Positions 9,089-17,135 of a DNA stretch of 64,000 nt are shown piece by piece. Every line of letters starts with the position of its first letter. Position 1 is the stretch's first letter. The stretch is from Mogibacterium sp. (lineage in GTDB: Bacteria; Bacillota; Clostridia; Peptostreptococcales; Anaerovoracaceae): positions 1-64,000 of the forward strand of contig JAFWMD010000060.1 in assembly GCA_017510725.1 (NCBI GenBank), given 5' to 3'. The translations under genes and the position numbers were made by a program. The notes beneath the pieces are model-generated. The model was not told where the DNA came from, made no database searches, and was given only the letters and a program-made list of their open reading frames with translations.

Positions 9089-9832
9089 TCAATGCTTTGG
9101 CTTGTAACCTTTCGTTGATTCCGGAGCAGCATTTCTGCGCTTCGCTGCAGGCTTTTTATCATATGCGAACTCCAGAGCAGGATCGACCTTTTCTTTTCTC
9201 CCGCCCGAAACAACAGCTGCAAACAGGAACAGCAAAGTAGCACTCAGAAGTATGCCTCCTATGATATCAGTGAGCCAGTGCACTCCGCACCACAGTCTTC
9301 CACCGACAGTTACAAGAGTAGTCAGGAAGCACAGAACTCTTATGAAAGCACCGAAAAGATTGCCGAAGTACTTGTCTGACACTATCATCACAGCGATCAT
9401 GACTGTCATTATCAGCATCGTGTGCGATGAAGGGAACGACGCCTCAGGTACTGTCTCACCAGGCATGATTATTGGTCTGTAATTAACTATGAATTTTTCG
9501 AAGAATACATAGCATCCAATCACAGCAATGAACAATCCGCCGAGCACCCAGATTTCCCTGTCGACTTTAAGCAGGCTCCTGCGTTTTATCATCTGAACGA
9601 ATCCCGCTACAGCGAACATCCCGCAGACCGCTATGGCTCCGTATCCTATGTAGTCTGTTATCTCATACCAGATCATATTGACACCGGTGAGATTGTGTAC
9701 CATCTGGTTGATGTGTGAAAATCCGACTTCTGTTCCGTCAGGCCCAATTGCCGCAACATCATATCTACCGAGAAGCACTATTAGCAACACAAACAAAGCT
9801 CCTGTAATGACAGCTCCTATGACTCTTTTCAT
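9089..9832 (-). CDS. PAP2-family membrane phosphatase
   Basis: 247 residues with about six hydrophobic segments. Catalytic motifs of the PAP2 superfamily are visible: KFIVNYRP, FPSSHTM, and GRLWCGVHWLTDIIGG (Arg, catalytic His and Asp). Such enzymes remove phosphate from lipid phosphates, for example undecaprenyl diphosphate or phosphatidic acid, at the membrane. The tail is basic and polar. It lies directly after the MscS gene, 27 bases apart, likely co-transcribed. Substrate unknown. Confidence 0.88.
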   Translation of the reverse strand: MKRVIGAVITGALFVLLIVLLGRYDVAAIGPDGTEVGFSHINQMVHNLTGVNMIWYEITDYIGYGAIAVCGMFAVAGFVQMIKRRSLLKVDREIWVLGGLFIAVIGCYVFFEKFIVNYRPIIMPGETVPEASFPSSHTMLIMTVMIAVMIVSDKYFGNLFGAFIRVLCFLTTLVTVGGRLWCGVHWLTDIIGGILLSATLLFLFAAVVSGGRKEKVDPALEFAYDKKPAAKRRNAAPESTKGYKPKH

Positions 9833-9859
9833 CTGAACGCCTTTTTCCTTTCTCTGGTA

Positions 9860-10678
9860 TTATTTGCTTACGCTGATAGGTGTTGACGGCCTTGCGATGC
9901 CTTCCTTGTTGAGTGCAGCAGGTATCTCCTTCATCAGTACGCCGAACTCATCCCAGTAGTTCGAAGTCTTCACCCAGACTCTGACGGTATATGTCAGCCC
10001 TCCCGGAACGCCTGCAGTTATCAGCACCTGAGGAGCCGGGTTGTCGAGCTTCCACTCCGTCTTATCGATGATACCGGACATGATCTTCAGCACCTTATCG
10101 GAATCTTCAGAGCCGGCGATATCGAAGTTGAGATCTACCCTTCTGAGTTCTTCTACGGTTGCATTGCATACGGTTGAGTTCATCAGATTGCCGTTAGGAA
10201 TTGAGATCCTGCGGTTGTCGAGAGTCGTCAGTACGGTATATACGAGCGATATGTTTCTGACAACACCTTCTTCACCGCCGGCAACGATGTAGTCACCCAC
10301 GCTGAAAGGCCGGAATATGAGGAGCATTATACCTCCGGCAATATTGCTGAGAGCTCCCTGCAATGCCAGCCCGATTGCTACTCCGACAGATGCGATCGCA
10401 GCGATGACCGAAGACATCGGCACACCCAGAAGAGCAATTATCGATACGGCAAGTACCACATATAGAGCGGCTTTTATAAAGTTATTGATATAGCCAGCAG
10501 CCGTAGTATCTATGGACTTCATGGATTTCAGTTTTCCAAGAGCCTTTATCAGCCTTTTAATTATAAAGCTGCCCACGATATAGATGACTATCGCAAGGAC
10601 CAGCTTAAGTCCGATGTCCATCGCTCCGTCACTGATTTTTTCAAACAGCCTCTGCACATTGTTTATACTTGCTTCCAT
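9860..10678 (-). CDS. mscS: Small-conductance mechanosensitive channel (MscS family)
   Basis: 272 residues. Three N-terminal membrane helices are followed by the pore-lining TM3 sequence GVAIGLALQGALSNIAGGIMLL, then RPFSVGDYIVAGG and the beta domain with IPNGNLMNSTV. This is the canonical length and layout for MscS, which vents solutes on osmotic downshock. First gene before the PAP2 phosphatase; divergent from tagD. Confidence 0.92.
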   Translation of the reverse strand: MEASINNVQRLFEKISDGAMDIGLKLVLAIVIYIVGSFIIKRLIKALGKLKSMKSIDTTAAGYINNFIKAALYVVLAVSIIALLGVPMSSVIAAIASVGVAIGLALQGALSNIAGGIMLLIFRPFSVGDYIVAGGEEGVVRNISLVYTVLTTLDNRRISIPNGNLMNSTVCNATVEELRRVDLNFDIAGSEDSDKVLKIMSGIIDKTEWKLDNPAPQVLITAGVPGGLTYTVRVWVKTSNYWDEFGVLMKEIPAALNKEGIARPSTPISVSK

Positions 10679-10743
10679 TTGTTTTTCCCTTTCTCTTAAT
10701 TAACATGTCCCTAACTATTAAATAATATCACTCCGTGCGTGAT

Positions 10744-10801
10744 GTGTCCATTCAACCAGAAGCTAAAGCTCTCGGCGCCTGTTATGACAGGTCTCCGACA
10801 C
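10744..10801. other. Possible structured element between mscS and tagD
   Basis: GTGTC (10744-10748) can pair with GACAC (10797-10801), enclosing CGG/CCG and a CCTGT/ACAGG hairpin with a TATG loop at 10778-10791. It would form on either strand, so it could be a leader RNA of mscS or an operator. It matches no riboswitch consensus that I know. Confidence 0.3.
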
Positions 10802-10818
10802 TTACGCATGAGCATGAA

Positions 10819-10848
10819 TTGCCATGGGACCGCCTGCAATGATACAAT
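10819..10848 (+). promoter_or_regulatory. Candidate tagD promoter
   Basis: TTGCCA (10819-10824) and TACAAT (10843-10848) with an 18-base spacer, about 55 bases before the tagD ATG. Confidence 0.5.
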
Positions 10849-10903
10849 ATACTCAAAATAACATTAATATCGCAAGAAAATATCGCAAGAACGGAGTAGA
10901 TCA

Positions 10904-11356
10904 ATGAAGAGAGTAATCACATACGGCACATATGACCTGCTGCACTACGGACATATCAACCTGCTCAAAAGAGCAAAGGCTCTTGGCGATTATCTGATAG
11001 TTGCTATCTCAACAGATGAGTTCAACTGGAATTCCAAGCAAAAGAAATGCTATTTTTCTTATGAGCAGCGAAAGGCTCTTGTTGAGGCTGTCAGATATGT
11101 CGACCTGGTCATCCCTGAAGAAAACTGGGAGCAAAAAAAAAGCGACATGCACGAATATCACATCGATACCTTTGTTATTGGAGATGACTGGAAAGGCAAG
11201 TTTGACTTTCTCAGAGATGAAGGCGTAGAAGTTGTCTATCTGCCGCGCACGCCTGAGATCAGCAGCAGCCAGATTAAGAAGGACCTCTATGACGCAAACG
11301 CTGTCGACGGTGAATCCAAGACGAAACACGATGAGATAGACACTAATCCGCAGTAG
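10904..11356 (+). CDS. tagD: Glycerol-3-phosphate cytidylyltransferase
   Basis: 150 residues. Makes CDP-glycerol from CTP and glycerol 3-phosphate for teichoic-acid-type wall polymers. The nucleotidyltransferase motif HYGH is in GTYDLLHYGHINLLKRAK, and the family's FVIGDDWKGKFDFL and RTPEISSSQIK (variant of RTxGISTT) follow. It is slightly longer than the usual ~130 residues owing to a polar tail. No other teichoic acid genes are adjacent. Confidence 0.92.
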   Translation: MKRVITYGTYDLLHYGHINLLKRAKALGDYLIVAISTDEFNWNSKQKKCYFSYEQRKALVEAVRYVDLVIPEENWEQKKSDMHEYHIDTFVIGDDWKGKFDFLRDEGVEVVYLPRTPEISSSQIKKDLYDANAVDGESKTKHDEIDTNPQ

Positions 11357-11412
11357 GATCCGGCATCACCACAACGGAAGGATCTGCGGCTCTCGCTGAT
11401 ACAGTTAAAAAC

Positions 11413-11453
11413 AAATCACGCTGGACTGAGAAAACTCAGATCAGCGTGATTTT
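11413..11453. terminator. Bidirectional terminator between tagD and the EFR1 gene
   Basis: ATCACGCTG/CAGCGTGAT outer stem with an inner CTGAG/CTCAG stem and AAAA loop. Followed by TTTTCTTTG on the plus strand and TTTGTTTTTAA on the minus strand. It separates convergent genes. Confidence 0.85.
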
Positions 11454-11499
11454 CTTTGTTCTATTGCCTTAATTATTGGGGACCGCACCCGGCCATTGA

Positions 11500-12279
11500 C
11501 TAGAACGAGATGATCTCCTGGTTCAGGTCGTCCACGGTGATATTGACATTGTGATAACGTTCTCTCTTCTCGGTGATCTTTCCGAAGTTGATTGCCTCCT
11601 GCGGGCAGTACTGAACGCATGCGCAGCACGAGATGCACTTGTCGCTGAATACTACTGCATTGCCGATGTATCTGATGTTTCCCATCGGGCAGACTCTGGC
11701 ACAGGTGCCGCACATTACGCACTTGTCATTAGCTTTAAGAGTCAGGCCCTGCTTACGTGCTATCTGAGGCCATGCAGCGTGCTCTGCCTTATTTACAAGA
11801 GCCTTGCCGAGTTTTTTCTTTGTCTTTACGCCCGCCTTGATGTCACGAGCAAACTTTTCAGCGAAATGCTCCGATCTGGCCTGGGATTCAACGGCTCCCA
11901 TCTTAGGCATTGTGAGATCATGCGGGAAGAGCCAGATGCATGTGCACTGATGTGAAACTGCAGCCCAGTAGTCAAGAGGAATCAGTGAGTTGAGTTTATA
12001 CAGTCCTTCGCCCTTGTAAGCTGCGCACTGCGCGATTCCGAATGTGTAAGCATCAGGGCTCACCTTGATGTCGTGCAGGTATCTTTCCACATGTCCCGGA
12101 AGTCCGCCGCCATAGCAAGGGAAAATAAAGCCAACCCTCTTAGCCTCTCTGACGTCAGTTACAGCCGGATACTTTCTCATCATGATGATATCAGTATCGC
12201 CAAGACTCTTTGCGATGTTCTTTGCCATGTCGAGGCAGTTGCCTGTGCCCGAATAACAGAAAATGACGTTCTCTTTCAT
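11500..12279 (-). CDS. EFR1-type protein: flavodoxin-like domain plus two 4Fe-4S clusters
   Basis: 259 residues. The N-terminal half is flavodoxin-like, with FMN-phosphate loop YSGTGNCLDMAKNIA and FPCYGGGLPGHVERY. The C-terminal half carries two ferredoxin motifs, CVMCGTCARVCP and CISCCACVQYCP. Such proteins are cytosolic electron carriers of anaerobes, partners unknown. GGAG-type RBS before ATG. Convergent with tagD. Confidence 0.88.
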   Translation of the reverse strand: MKENVIFCYSGTGNCLDMAKNIAKSLGDTDIIMMRKYPAVTDVREAKRVGFIFPCYGGGLPGHVERYLHDIKVSPDAYTFGIAQCAAYKGEGLYKLNSLIPLDYWAAVSHQCTCIWLFPHDLTMPKMGAVESQARSEHFAEKFARDIKAGVKTKKKLGKALVNKAEHAAWPQIARKQGLTLKANDKCVMCGTCARVCPMGNIRYIGNAVVFSDKCISCCACVQYCPQEAINFGKITEKRERYHNVNITVDDLNQEIISF

Positions 12280-12438
12280 CTTTGGTCTCCTTTTTCAACG
12301 GCACACAGCCGCCACTTCAACACCAATTATCTACAGCACAATTATACAACACATGACAACCGTAAAAAAGGTTTTGGAAACTAAATAAATATGCTCAGTT
12401 TTCGTCATTTGTTTCCCTTTTTCAATAACTGACATTGA

Positions 12439-12643
12439 GTTTGCAAATCAAGAAGCAATAAAACTGCCTCGCAGGCTAAACCAAAGAATGCCGCCCCAAA
12501 CGGCGAAGCATCAAAAGCTGCAGCTTCCAAGGCTCAGACAAAGCAGAAAGACCTGCCACTGGCTGCCTGACAACTTCCGCGATGCAATGAAGCAGAGACG
12601 TGCCCAGCGCGCGGTATCATCCGGAAACATGATCAAAAAATAA
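12439..12643 (+). pseudogene. Decayed paralogue of the YcxB-like gene at 32.7 kb
   Basis: The 400-base gap 12280-12678 has no intact gene. One plus-strand frame reads KSRSNKTASQAKPKNAA, closely matching the start of the protein encoded at 32715 (KTRSNKTSSQAKPKNEA); the DNA match covers about 12447-12489. The frame then stops at TGA, and another frame continues as DNFRDAMKQRRAQRAVSSG to TAA at 12641-12643. No start codon or RBS is left. I read it as the N- and C-terminal scraps of a lost gene. Confidence 0.5.
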
Positions 12644-12645
12644 AA

Positions 12646-12676
12646 ATGCGCCGGCTGCGTCATACGCGCCGGCGTT
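12646..12676 (-). terminator. Terminator of the branched-chain/glycyl-radical gene cluster
   Basis: Stem CGCCGGC/GCCGGCG (12649-12655 and 12668-12674) with a 12-base loop, followed on the minus strand by ATTTTTATTTTTTG. It starts just after the activase stop codon and would end the long operon. Confidence 0.8.
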
Positions 12677-12678
12677 TA

Positions 12679-13557
12679 TCATCTGTAATCAGCGATCTCA
12701 GGACCCTGTGCTGCCGCAACAGCGCGCAGCTTTTTCATTTCCTCCTTATCCGGAGTATAGAACCCGTCCTGAGTGAACGGCATCCCTATCGCTTCATATT
12801 TTATTCTTCCCAAAGAGTGATACGGCAGCAGCTCCATCCTCGCTGCAGGCAGCACGTCATGTACATATGCCGCTGATGCCGCGATGTTCTCTTCACTGTT
12901 GTTTACCCCTCCTATCACAGGTATTCTGATCACTATCTCAGGTGTCTGTTCAAGAATTCCCAGACGGGCGATGTTTTCGAGTATGCGTTCATTGCTCACT
13001 CCGGTATATTGCATGTGCACCTCAGGATCCATGTGCTTCAGATCCATGAATATAAGGTCCATCCGCTCGAGAGATGGCCGCACAAGGTCGAAGTCAAAGT
13101 AACCGCAGCTCTCAAGGTCGATGCTGAGTCCTGAATCGTACAGCTCGCGCGACACATAGTCGAGGAATTCAGGCTGAGATGTAGCTTCACCTCCCGAGAA
13201 AGTGACCCCTCCTCCGCTATATGAGTAGAAAAGCCGGTGTTTCATTACCTCCCGGATAACATCATCCGCATCCATAAGGGCAACCATGTTTGCCCGGGCT
13301 TCCTCGGGACATACCTTCACGCAAGCACCGCAGGCGATGCATTCAGCGCGCTCTTCCATGTCGATCCCAATGCCCTGAGGGCATACAGCTGCACATGCGC
13401 CGCATCCGATGCATCTTCTTCTGTGCCATCCGATGAGTTCCCTTTGTTCAAAACCTTCGGGATTTGAGCACCATCTGCATCGGAGCGGGCAGCCGGCCAT
13501 GAATATATTTGTACGTATCCCCTCTCCGTCATTGACCGAGAAAGGCTGTATCTGCAT
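12679..13557 (-). CDS. Glycyl-radical enzyme activase (radical SAM)
   Basis: 292 residues from ATG 13555-13557, preceded by AAAGGA; an upstream ATG at 13578 has no RBS. The radical SAM cluster motif is CPLRCRWC, followed by an inserted pair of ferredoxin motifs, CIGCGACAAVCP and CIACGACVKVCP, as in activases of non-PFL glycyl-radical enzymes. SAM-binding GGG and SGGEATSQPEF are present. It installs the glycyl radical on the enzyme encoded just upstream. A strong hairpin (13591-13611) lies between the two genes and may lower its expression relative to the enzyme. Confidence 0.93.
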   Translation of the reverse strand: MQIQPFSVNDGEGIRTNIFMAGCPLRCRWCSNPEGFEQRELIGWHRRRCIGCGACAAVCPQGIGIDMEERAECIACGACVKVCPEEARANMVALMDADDVIREVMKHRLFYSYSGGGVTFSGGEATSQPEFLDYVSRELYDSGLSIDLESCGYFDFDLVRPSLERMDLIFMDLKHMDPEVHMQYTGVSNERILENIARLGILEQTPEIVIRIPVIGGVNNSEENIAASAAYVHDVLPAARMELLPYHSLGRIKYEAIGMPFTQDGFYTPDKEEMKKLRAVAAAQGPEIADYR

Positions 13558-13590
13558 TATGTATCCTTTAATACCCATTCTTAAAACTAT

Positions 13591-13611
13591 GCCCGGCCGC
13601 TGAGGCCGGGC
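13591..13611 (-). promoter_or_regulatory. Intercistronic GC hairpin between GRE and activase
   Basis: Perfect 8-bp stem GCCCGGCC/GGCCGGGC with a 5-base loop. On the minus strand it is followed by ATAGTTTTAAG, a poor T run. It could act as a partial terminator or as an RNA-stability element, giving much enzyme and little activase. Confidence 0.6.
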
Positions 13612-13632
13612 TTGTATCTGTTATCAGAATTA

Positions 13633-16005
13633 TCAGAATGCTTCGTGTGCATTCCTCGCCATTATCGAATCCTGCATCTCTTTTGAGAGGTTGGTGAACT
13701 GTGCGCTGTACCCGGCGACTCTCACCAGAAGGCTGCGGTATTTGTCAGGATTTGCCTGCGCATCAGCAAGCACCTCATTTGAGATCGTATTGAACTGTAC
13801 ATGGAATCCGCCTAAAGCGAAATAGCTCTGCAGCATTGCACCGAGGTTTGCCCTTCCGCGCTTTGTAGCGACGAGGTCGTGGTTCAGCCGCAGGTTGAGC
13901 AAAGTGCCTCCGCTGTGTATGTCATGCTTCATCTTTGCGGCACTCCTCAGAGCAGCAAGGCAGGTCGACTTGTCACTGCCGGTATACGGTGAAACGCCCT
14001 CGTTGATAGGATCCTTGGCATGCCTTCCTTCAGGAGTTGCACCAAGCACCTTTCCTGTAGGCAGATAATTCGATATGCCCATGAATGCCGTGACAAAGTG
14101 GTTTCCGTAAAGATCATCGTATTTTGTGACCTCATCATAGAAGAAGTCCGCGAGATCACGTGCTATCGAATCGACATAATCGTCATCGTTGCCGTACTTA
14201 GGGCAGGCAAGCGCGAGTTCTCTGAGCTGCTCATAGCCTTCCCAGTTTTTGTCAAGGGCATCAATCAGCTCTGCCATGGTGGTCACGCCTTCCTCGAAGA
14301 CGAGCTTCCTGATCACAGCAAGCGAGTTGGCAGTTACCGACAGACCTACGCCTGTGAATACAGGGCCTATATTATACTTTGCTCCGCCGTCCACGAGGTC
14401 GCGGCCGTTCTTCATGCAGTACTCATTACATGCCGACATGAATGGCCTGTGTCCTATCTCTCTGTGGATCTCCTGAGCGGTGACCAGACTTATGACACCG
14501 TGACGCACAAGATATCTGAACTGCTTTTTCCAAGCCTCTATTATCTCATCCATCGAAGTGTAAGTCTTAGGATCTTTCTCCTCAAGTGATACCTGCTCGC
14601 CTGACAGCCGGCTCTTTCCCTGATTCAGCGCAAATTCGAGTGCTGCAGCGAAGCTTATGCTTGCGGCGGATGTCCACTCAAAAGTCTTGCGTGAGTGAGG
14701 TACCACGCAGCCGCAGTTGTTCCAGTCCCTGGCATCATCAGGTCTGTATCCCAGGTTTGAAAGCATCTGATAGCCCGTTCTGTCTCCGTGGATGGCCGGG
14801 AATCCGCATCCGGTGGATACGAGTTCCGTGACCGCTTCCATGAATTCAGGCGGACAGTCAGGGTGTATCCTGCAGCTCAGCGTTGGCTGATGTGTCATGC
14901 ACTCACGCGTGGCCTGAATGGCCATGTATGAGATCGTGTTGGTGGCATCGGTCCCGTCGACCTTTGTGCCTCCCACTGTAAGGTTCTCAAAATTAGTGTA
15001 TCCGGCAAAGAAGCTGGCTGTGTTCTTCGAGATAGTCCATGCCCATTCGCTATACTTGAGCCACAGACACTCGACCAGTTCGAGAGCACTGTCATAGTCA
15101 ATTATCCCGGCTTCTTCATCTGCCTTGTAGTATGGATACATGTACTGATCGAATCTGCCCGGATTCCATGCCAGAGGATTCTCAGCTATGATACCGCCCA
15201 GCTGTACGAACCACACGAACTGTATCGCTTCTCTGAAAGACTTCGGAGGCTGCTCCGGTATGCGCGAGCACACGTCGGCAATCTCTTCGAGCTCCTTCTT
15301 TCTGACCGGATCAGTCTCATTTTCAGCCATTTCCGCAGCTTTTTCACTATAGCGTCTGCCAAGAGTGATCATGCCATCTGCTATAAGCACCATCGATCTG
15401 TAGAAATCGATCTTCGCCTTCTCTTCCGGGATCGCTTCATCGAGTCCTGCCATATATGCTTCGGCTTCCGCGCGTATGCCTCCGTATCCCTTAGGAAGCA
15501 GTACATCAACATAATCAGCGGATATCTCGCCTATGCCGTTACGCCATTTTGAATCGGTGTCCAGAAATCCTGTATCCACACCTATCTTCTTTGTCGCCTC
15601 TGAGGTTCTGGCAAGAAAGGCTTCCTCAACGGACTTGCCTTTCCAGTAAGGGAATATGTTCTCCCTTATGAATTCGGTCTGCTCCGGAGTGACATCGTAT
15701 GGATCCTGCCCTCTTTCCGGGAAAGTGTCGATCTCATCGTTTATCCACAGCCAGCCGAATTCTGGTGTCAGTATAGCGCACTTTCTGAATTCGCCGCTGG
15801 TGCCCACGACAAGCTCGCCCTCCCATATGTTTACGGAAAGCTCACAGCAGGTGTCATAGAATGCCTGCGCAGTACGTATCAGATGAGGCTGCCCTTCCGT
15901 GCGCTGAAACGACTTCGTCCAGCTCCATGCGCGCTCATATGAAATGTGCGGCTTTGTATTGACGTAATTATCCCTGATCTTTTCTACTCTTTTAGTGATT
16001 GCCAT
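13633..16005 (-). CDS. Glycyl-radical enzyme of unassigned specificity
   Basis: 790 residues, PFL-like fold. The radical Gly765 lies in RVAGYSAQF. The thiyl Cys433 lies in NNCGCVVPHSRKTFEW. Dehydratases and decarboxylases of the family (CutC, glycerol dehydratase, HypD, HPAD) have C-x-E at this site; here it is C-V-V-P, so the general-base Glu is absent. PFL's Cys-Cys is also absent. X-succinate synthases likewise lack the Glu (C-M-A-P in BssA, from memory) and share a downstream RKT and the preceding TGxGFPxI, but the fumarate-binding Arg is not evident. It starts 31 bases after ilvE with AGGGA as RBS and no visible terminator between, so it appears part of the branched-chain amino acid operon. 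Strictly anaerobic chemistry; substrate unknown. Confidence 0.9.
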   Translation of the reverse strand: MAITKRVEKIRDNYVNTKPHISYERAWSWTKSFQRTEGQPHLIRTAQAFYDTCCELSVNIWEGELVVGTSGEFRKCAILTPEFGWLWINDEIDTFPERGQDPYDVTPEQTEFIRENIFPYWKGKSVEEAFLARTSEATKKIGVDTGFLDTDSKWRNGIGEISADYVDVLLPKGYGGIRAEAEAYMAGLDEAIPEEKAKIDFYRSMVLIADGMITLGRRYSEKAAEMAENETDPVRKKELEEIADVCSRIPEQPPKSFREAIQFVWFVQLGGIIAENPLAWNPGRFDQYMYPYYKADEEAGIIDYDSALELVECLWLKYSEWAWTISKNTASFFAGYTNFENLTVGGTKVDGTDATNTISYMAIQATRECMTHQPTLSCRIHPDCPPEFMEAVTELVSTGCGFPAIHGDRTGYQMLSNLGYRPDDARDWNNCGCVVPHSRKTFEWTSAASISFAAALEFALNQGKSRLSGEQVSLEEKDPKTYTSMDEIIEAWKKQFRYLVRHGVISLVTAQEIHREIGHRPFMSACNEYCMKNGRDLVDGGAKYNIGPVFTGVGLSVTANSLAVIRKLVFEEGVTTMAELIDALDKNWEGYEQLRELALACPKYGNDDDYVDSIARDLADFFYDEVTKYDDLYGNHFVTAFMGISNYLPTGKVLGATPEGRHAKDPINEGVSPYTGSDKSTCLAALRSAAKMKHDIHSGGTLLNLRLNHDLVATKRGRANLGAMLQSYFALGGFHVQFNTISNEVLADAQANPDKYRSLLVRVAGYSAQFTNLSKEMQDSIMARNAHEAF

Positions 16006-16036
16006 GCTTTAGTCCCTGTCTGTCCGGATATATTTT

Positions 16037-17116
16037 TTACAGAGTAACTACCCAGTCTCCCATCACGTCAGGAGCGGTGCCCGTCTGCATTCCGTAAAGC
16101 GTATCGTAGAGCTTCTGGCTGAGCTCGCCGACTTTCTCATTATTGATCGGATAGTTTTCTCCTCTGTATCTCAGGAGGCCGATAGGCGATACTACGCAGG
16201 CTGTTCCTGTTGCCCATGCTTCTGTCAGCGAACCGTCAGCTGCCGCTGCGAGCAGTTCATCTATCTCAAGACGTTTTTCCACTACCTCGACGCCCCATTT
16301 TCTCATCAGTCTTATAGCGCTGTCACGAGTGACGCCCGGAAGGATCGATCCGGTCAGCGATGATGTGTATACCTTGCCGTTGATCTTGAAGAATGCGTTT
16401 GATGTACCGACTTCCTCAACGTATTTGTGCTCCTTGGCATCGAGCCAGAGGACTTCCTCACAGCCCTGCTTCTTTGCCTCGGTAGCTGCAATCATTCCGC
16501 ATGAGTAGTTACCGCCGCACTTCGCAAAGCCGGTTCCTCCGACTGCAGCACGGATGTACTCTTCCTCAACCCAGATGCGGCTTCCGTGAAGTTCCTTGTC
16601 ATTGCCTTCATAGTAAGCAGCAACAGGGCTCAGGATAATGATGAACCAGTACTTTGAAGCAGGATGAACTGCCATCGAAGGCTCAGGTGAAATTATGAAC
16701 GGTCTGATGTAGAGCGATGTGCCCTGAGCTTCAGGTACCCAGTCCCTGTCAACATCGACTAAAGCCTTGACAGCATCAATATAGAGATCTACATCGATCC
16801 TCGGTATGCAGAGACGGTCGTTGCTGTTCTGCAGGCGCTTTGCGTTCATGTCAGGACGGAACAGGTTGATACCACCTTCAGGATTCCTGTATGCCTTCAT
16901 TCCCTCGAATGTCATCTGAGCATAATGCAGTGTGCATGCTGCAGGATCGATTGAAAGCGGTCCGTAAGGAACAATGCGTCCGTCATGCCATCCCTGTCCT
17001 TCGTCATAGTCCATCAGGAACATGTGGTCAGTGTAATACTTACCGAATCCCAATGCACTCTGATCCGGCTTTTCCTTCGGCGATGTGGTTCTGGTTACTT
17101 TGAAATCATATCCCAT
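16037..17116 (-). CDS. ilvE: Branched-chain amino acid aminotransferase
   Basis: 359 residues, class IV PLP enzyme, large (eukaryote/B. subtilis-like) type. It transaminates the 2-oxo acids of Val, Ile and Leu with glutamate. The PLP lysine is in GFAKCGGNYSCG; other marks are LYIRPFI, EEVGTSNAFF, SLTGSILPGVTRDS and EAWATGTACVVSPIG. Strong AGGAGG before ATG. Lies between ilvA and the glycyl-radical gene. Confidence 0.95.
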   Translation of the reverse strand: MGYDFKVTRTTSPKEKPDQSALGFGKYYTDHMFLMDYDEGQGWHDGRIVPYGPLSIDPAACTLHYAQMTFEGMKAYRNPEGGINLFRPDMNAKRLQNSNDRLCIPRIDVDLYIDAVKALVDVDRDWVPEAQGTSLYIRPFIISPEPSMAVHPASKYWFIIILSPVAAYYEGNDKELHGSRIWVEEEYIRAAVGGTGFAKCGGNYSCGMIAATEAKKQGCEEVLWLDAKEHKYVEEVGTSNAFFKINGKVYTSSLTGSILPGVTRDSAIRLMRKWGVEVVEKRLEIDELLAAAADGSLTEAWATGTACVVSPIGLLRYRGENYPINNEKVGELSQKLYDTLYGMQTGTAPDVMGDWVVTL

Positions 17117-17135
17117 CTCTATATCCTCCTAATAA

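Noticed and set aside
10741..10860. ydaO (c-di-AMP) or guanidine riboswitch upstream of mscS
   Set aside because: The conserved sequence blocks of these classes, as I know them, are absent; only generic stems remain.
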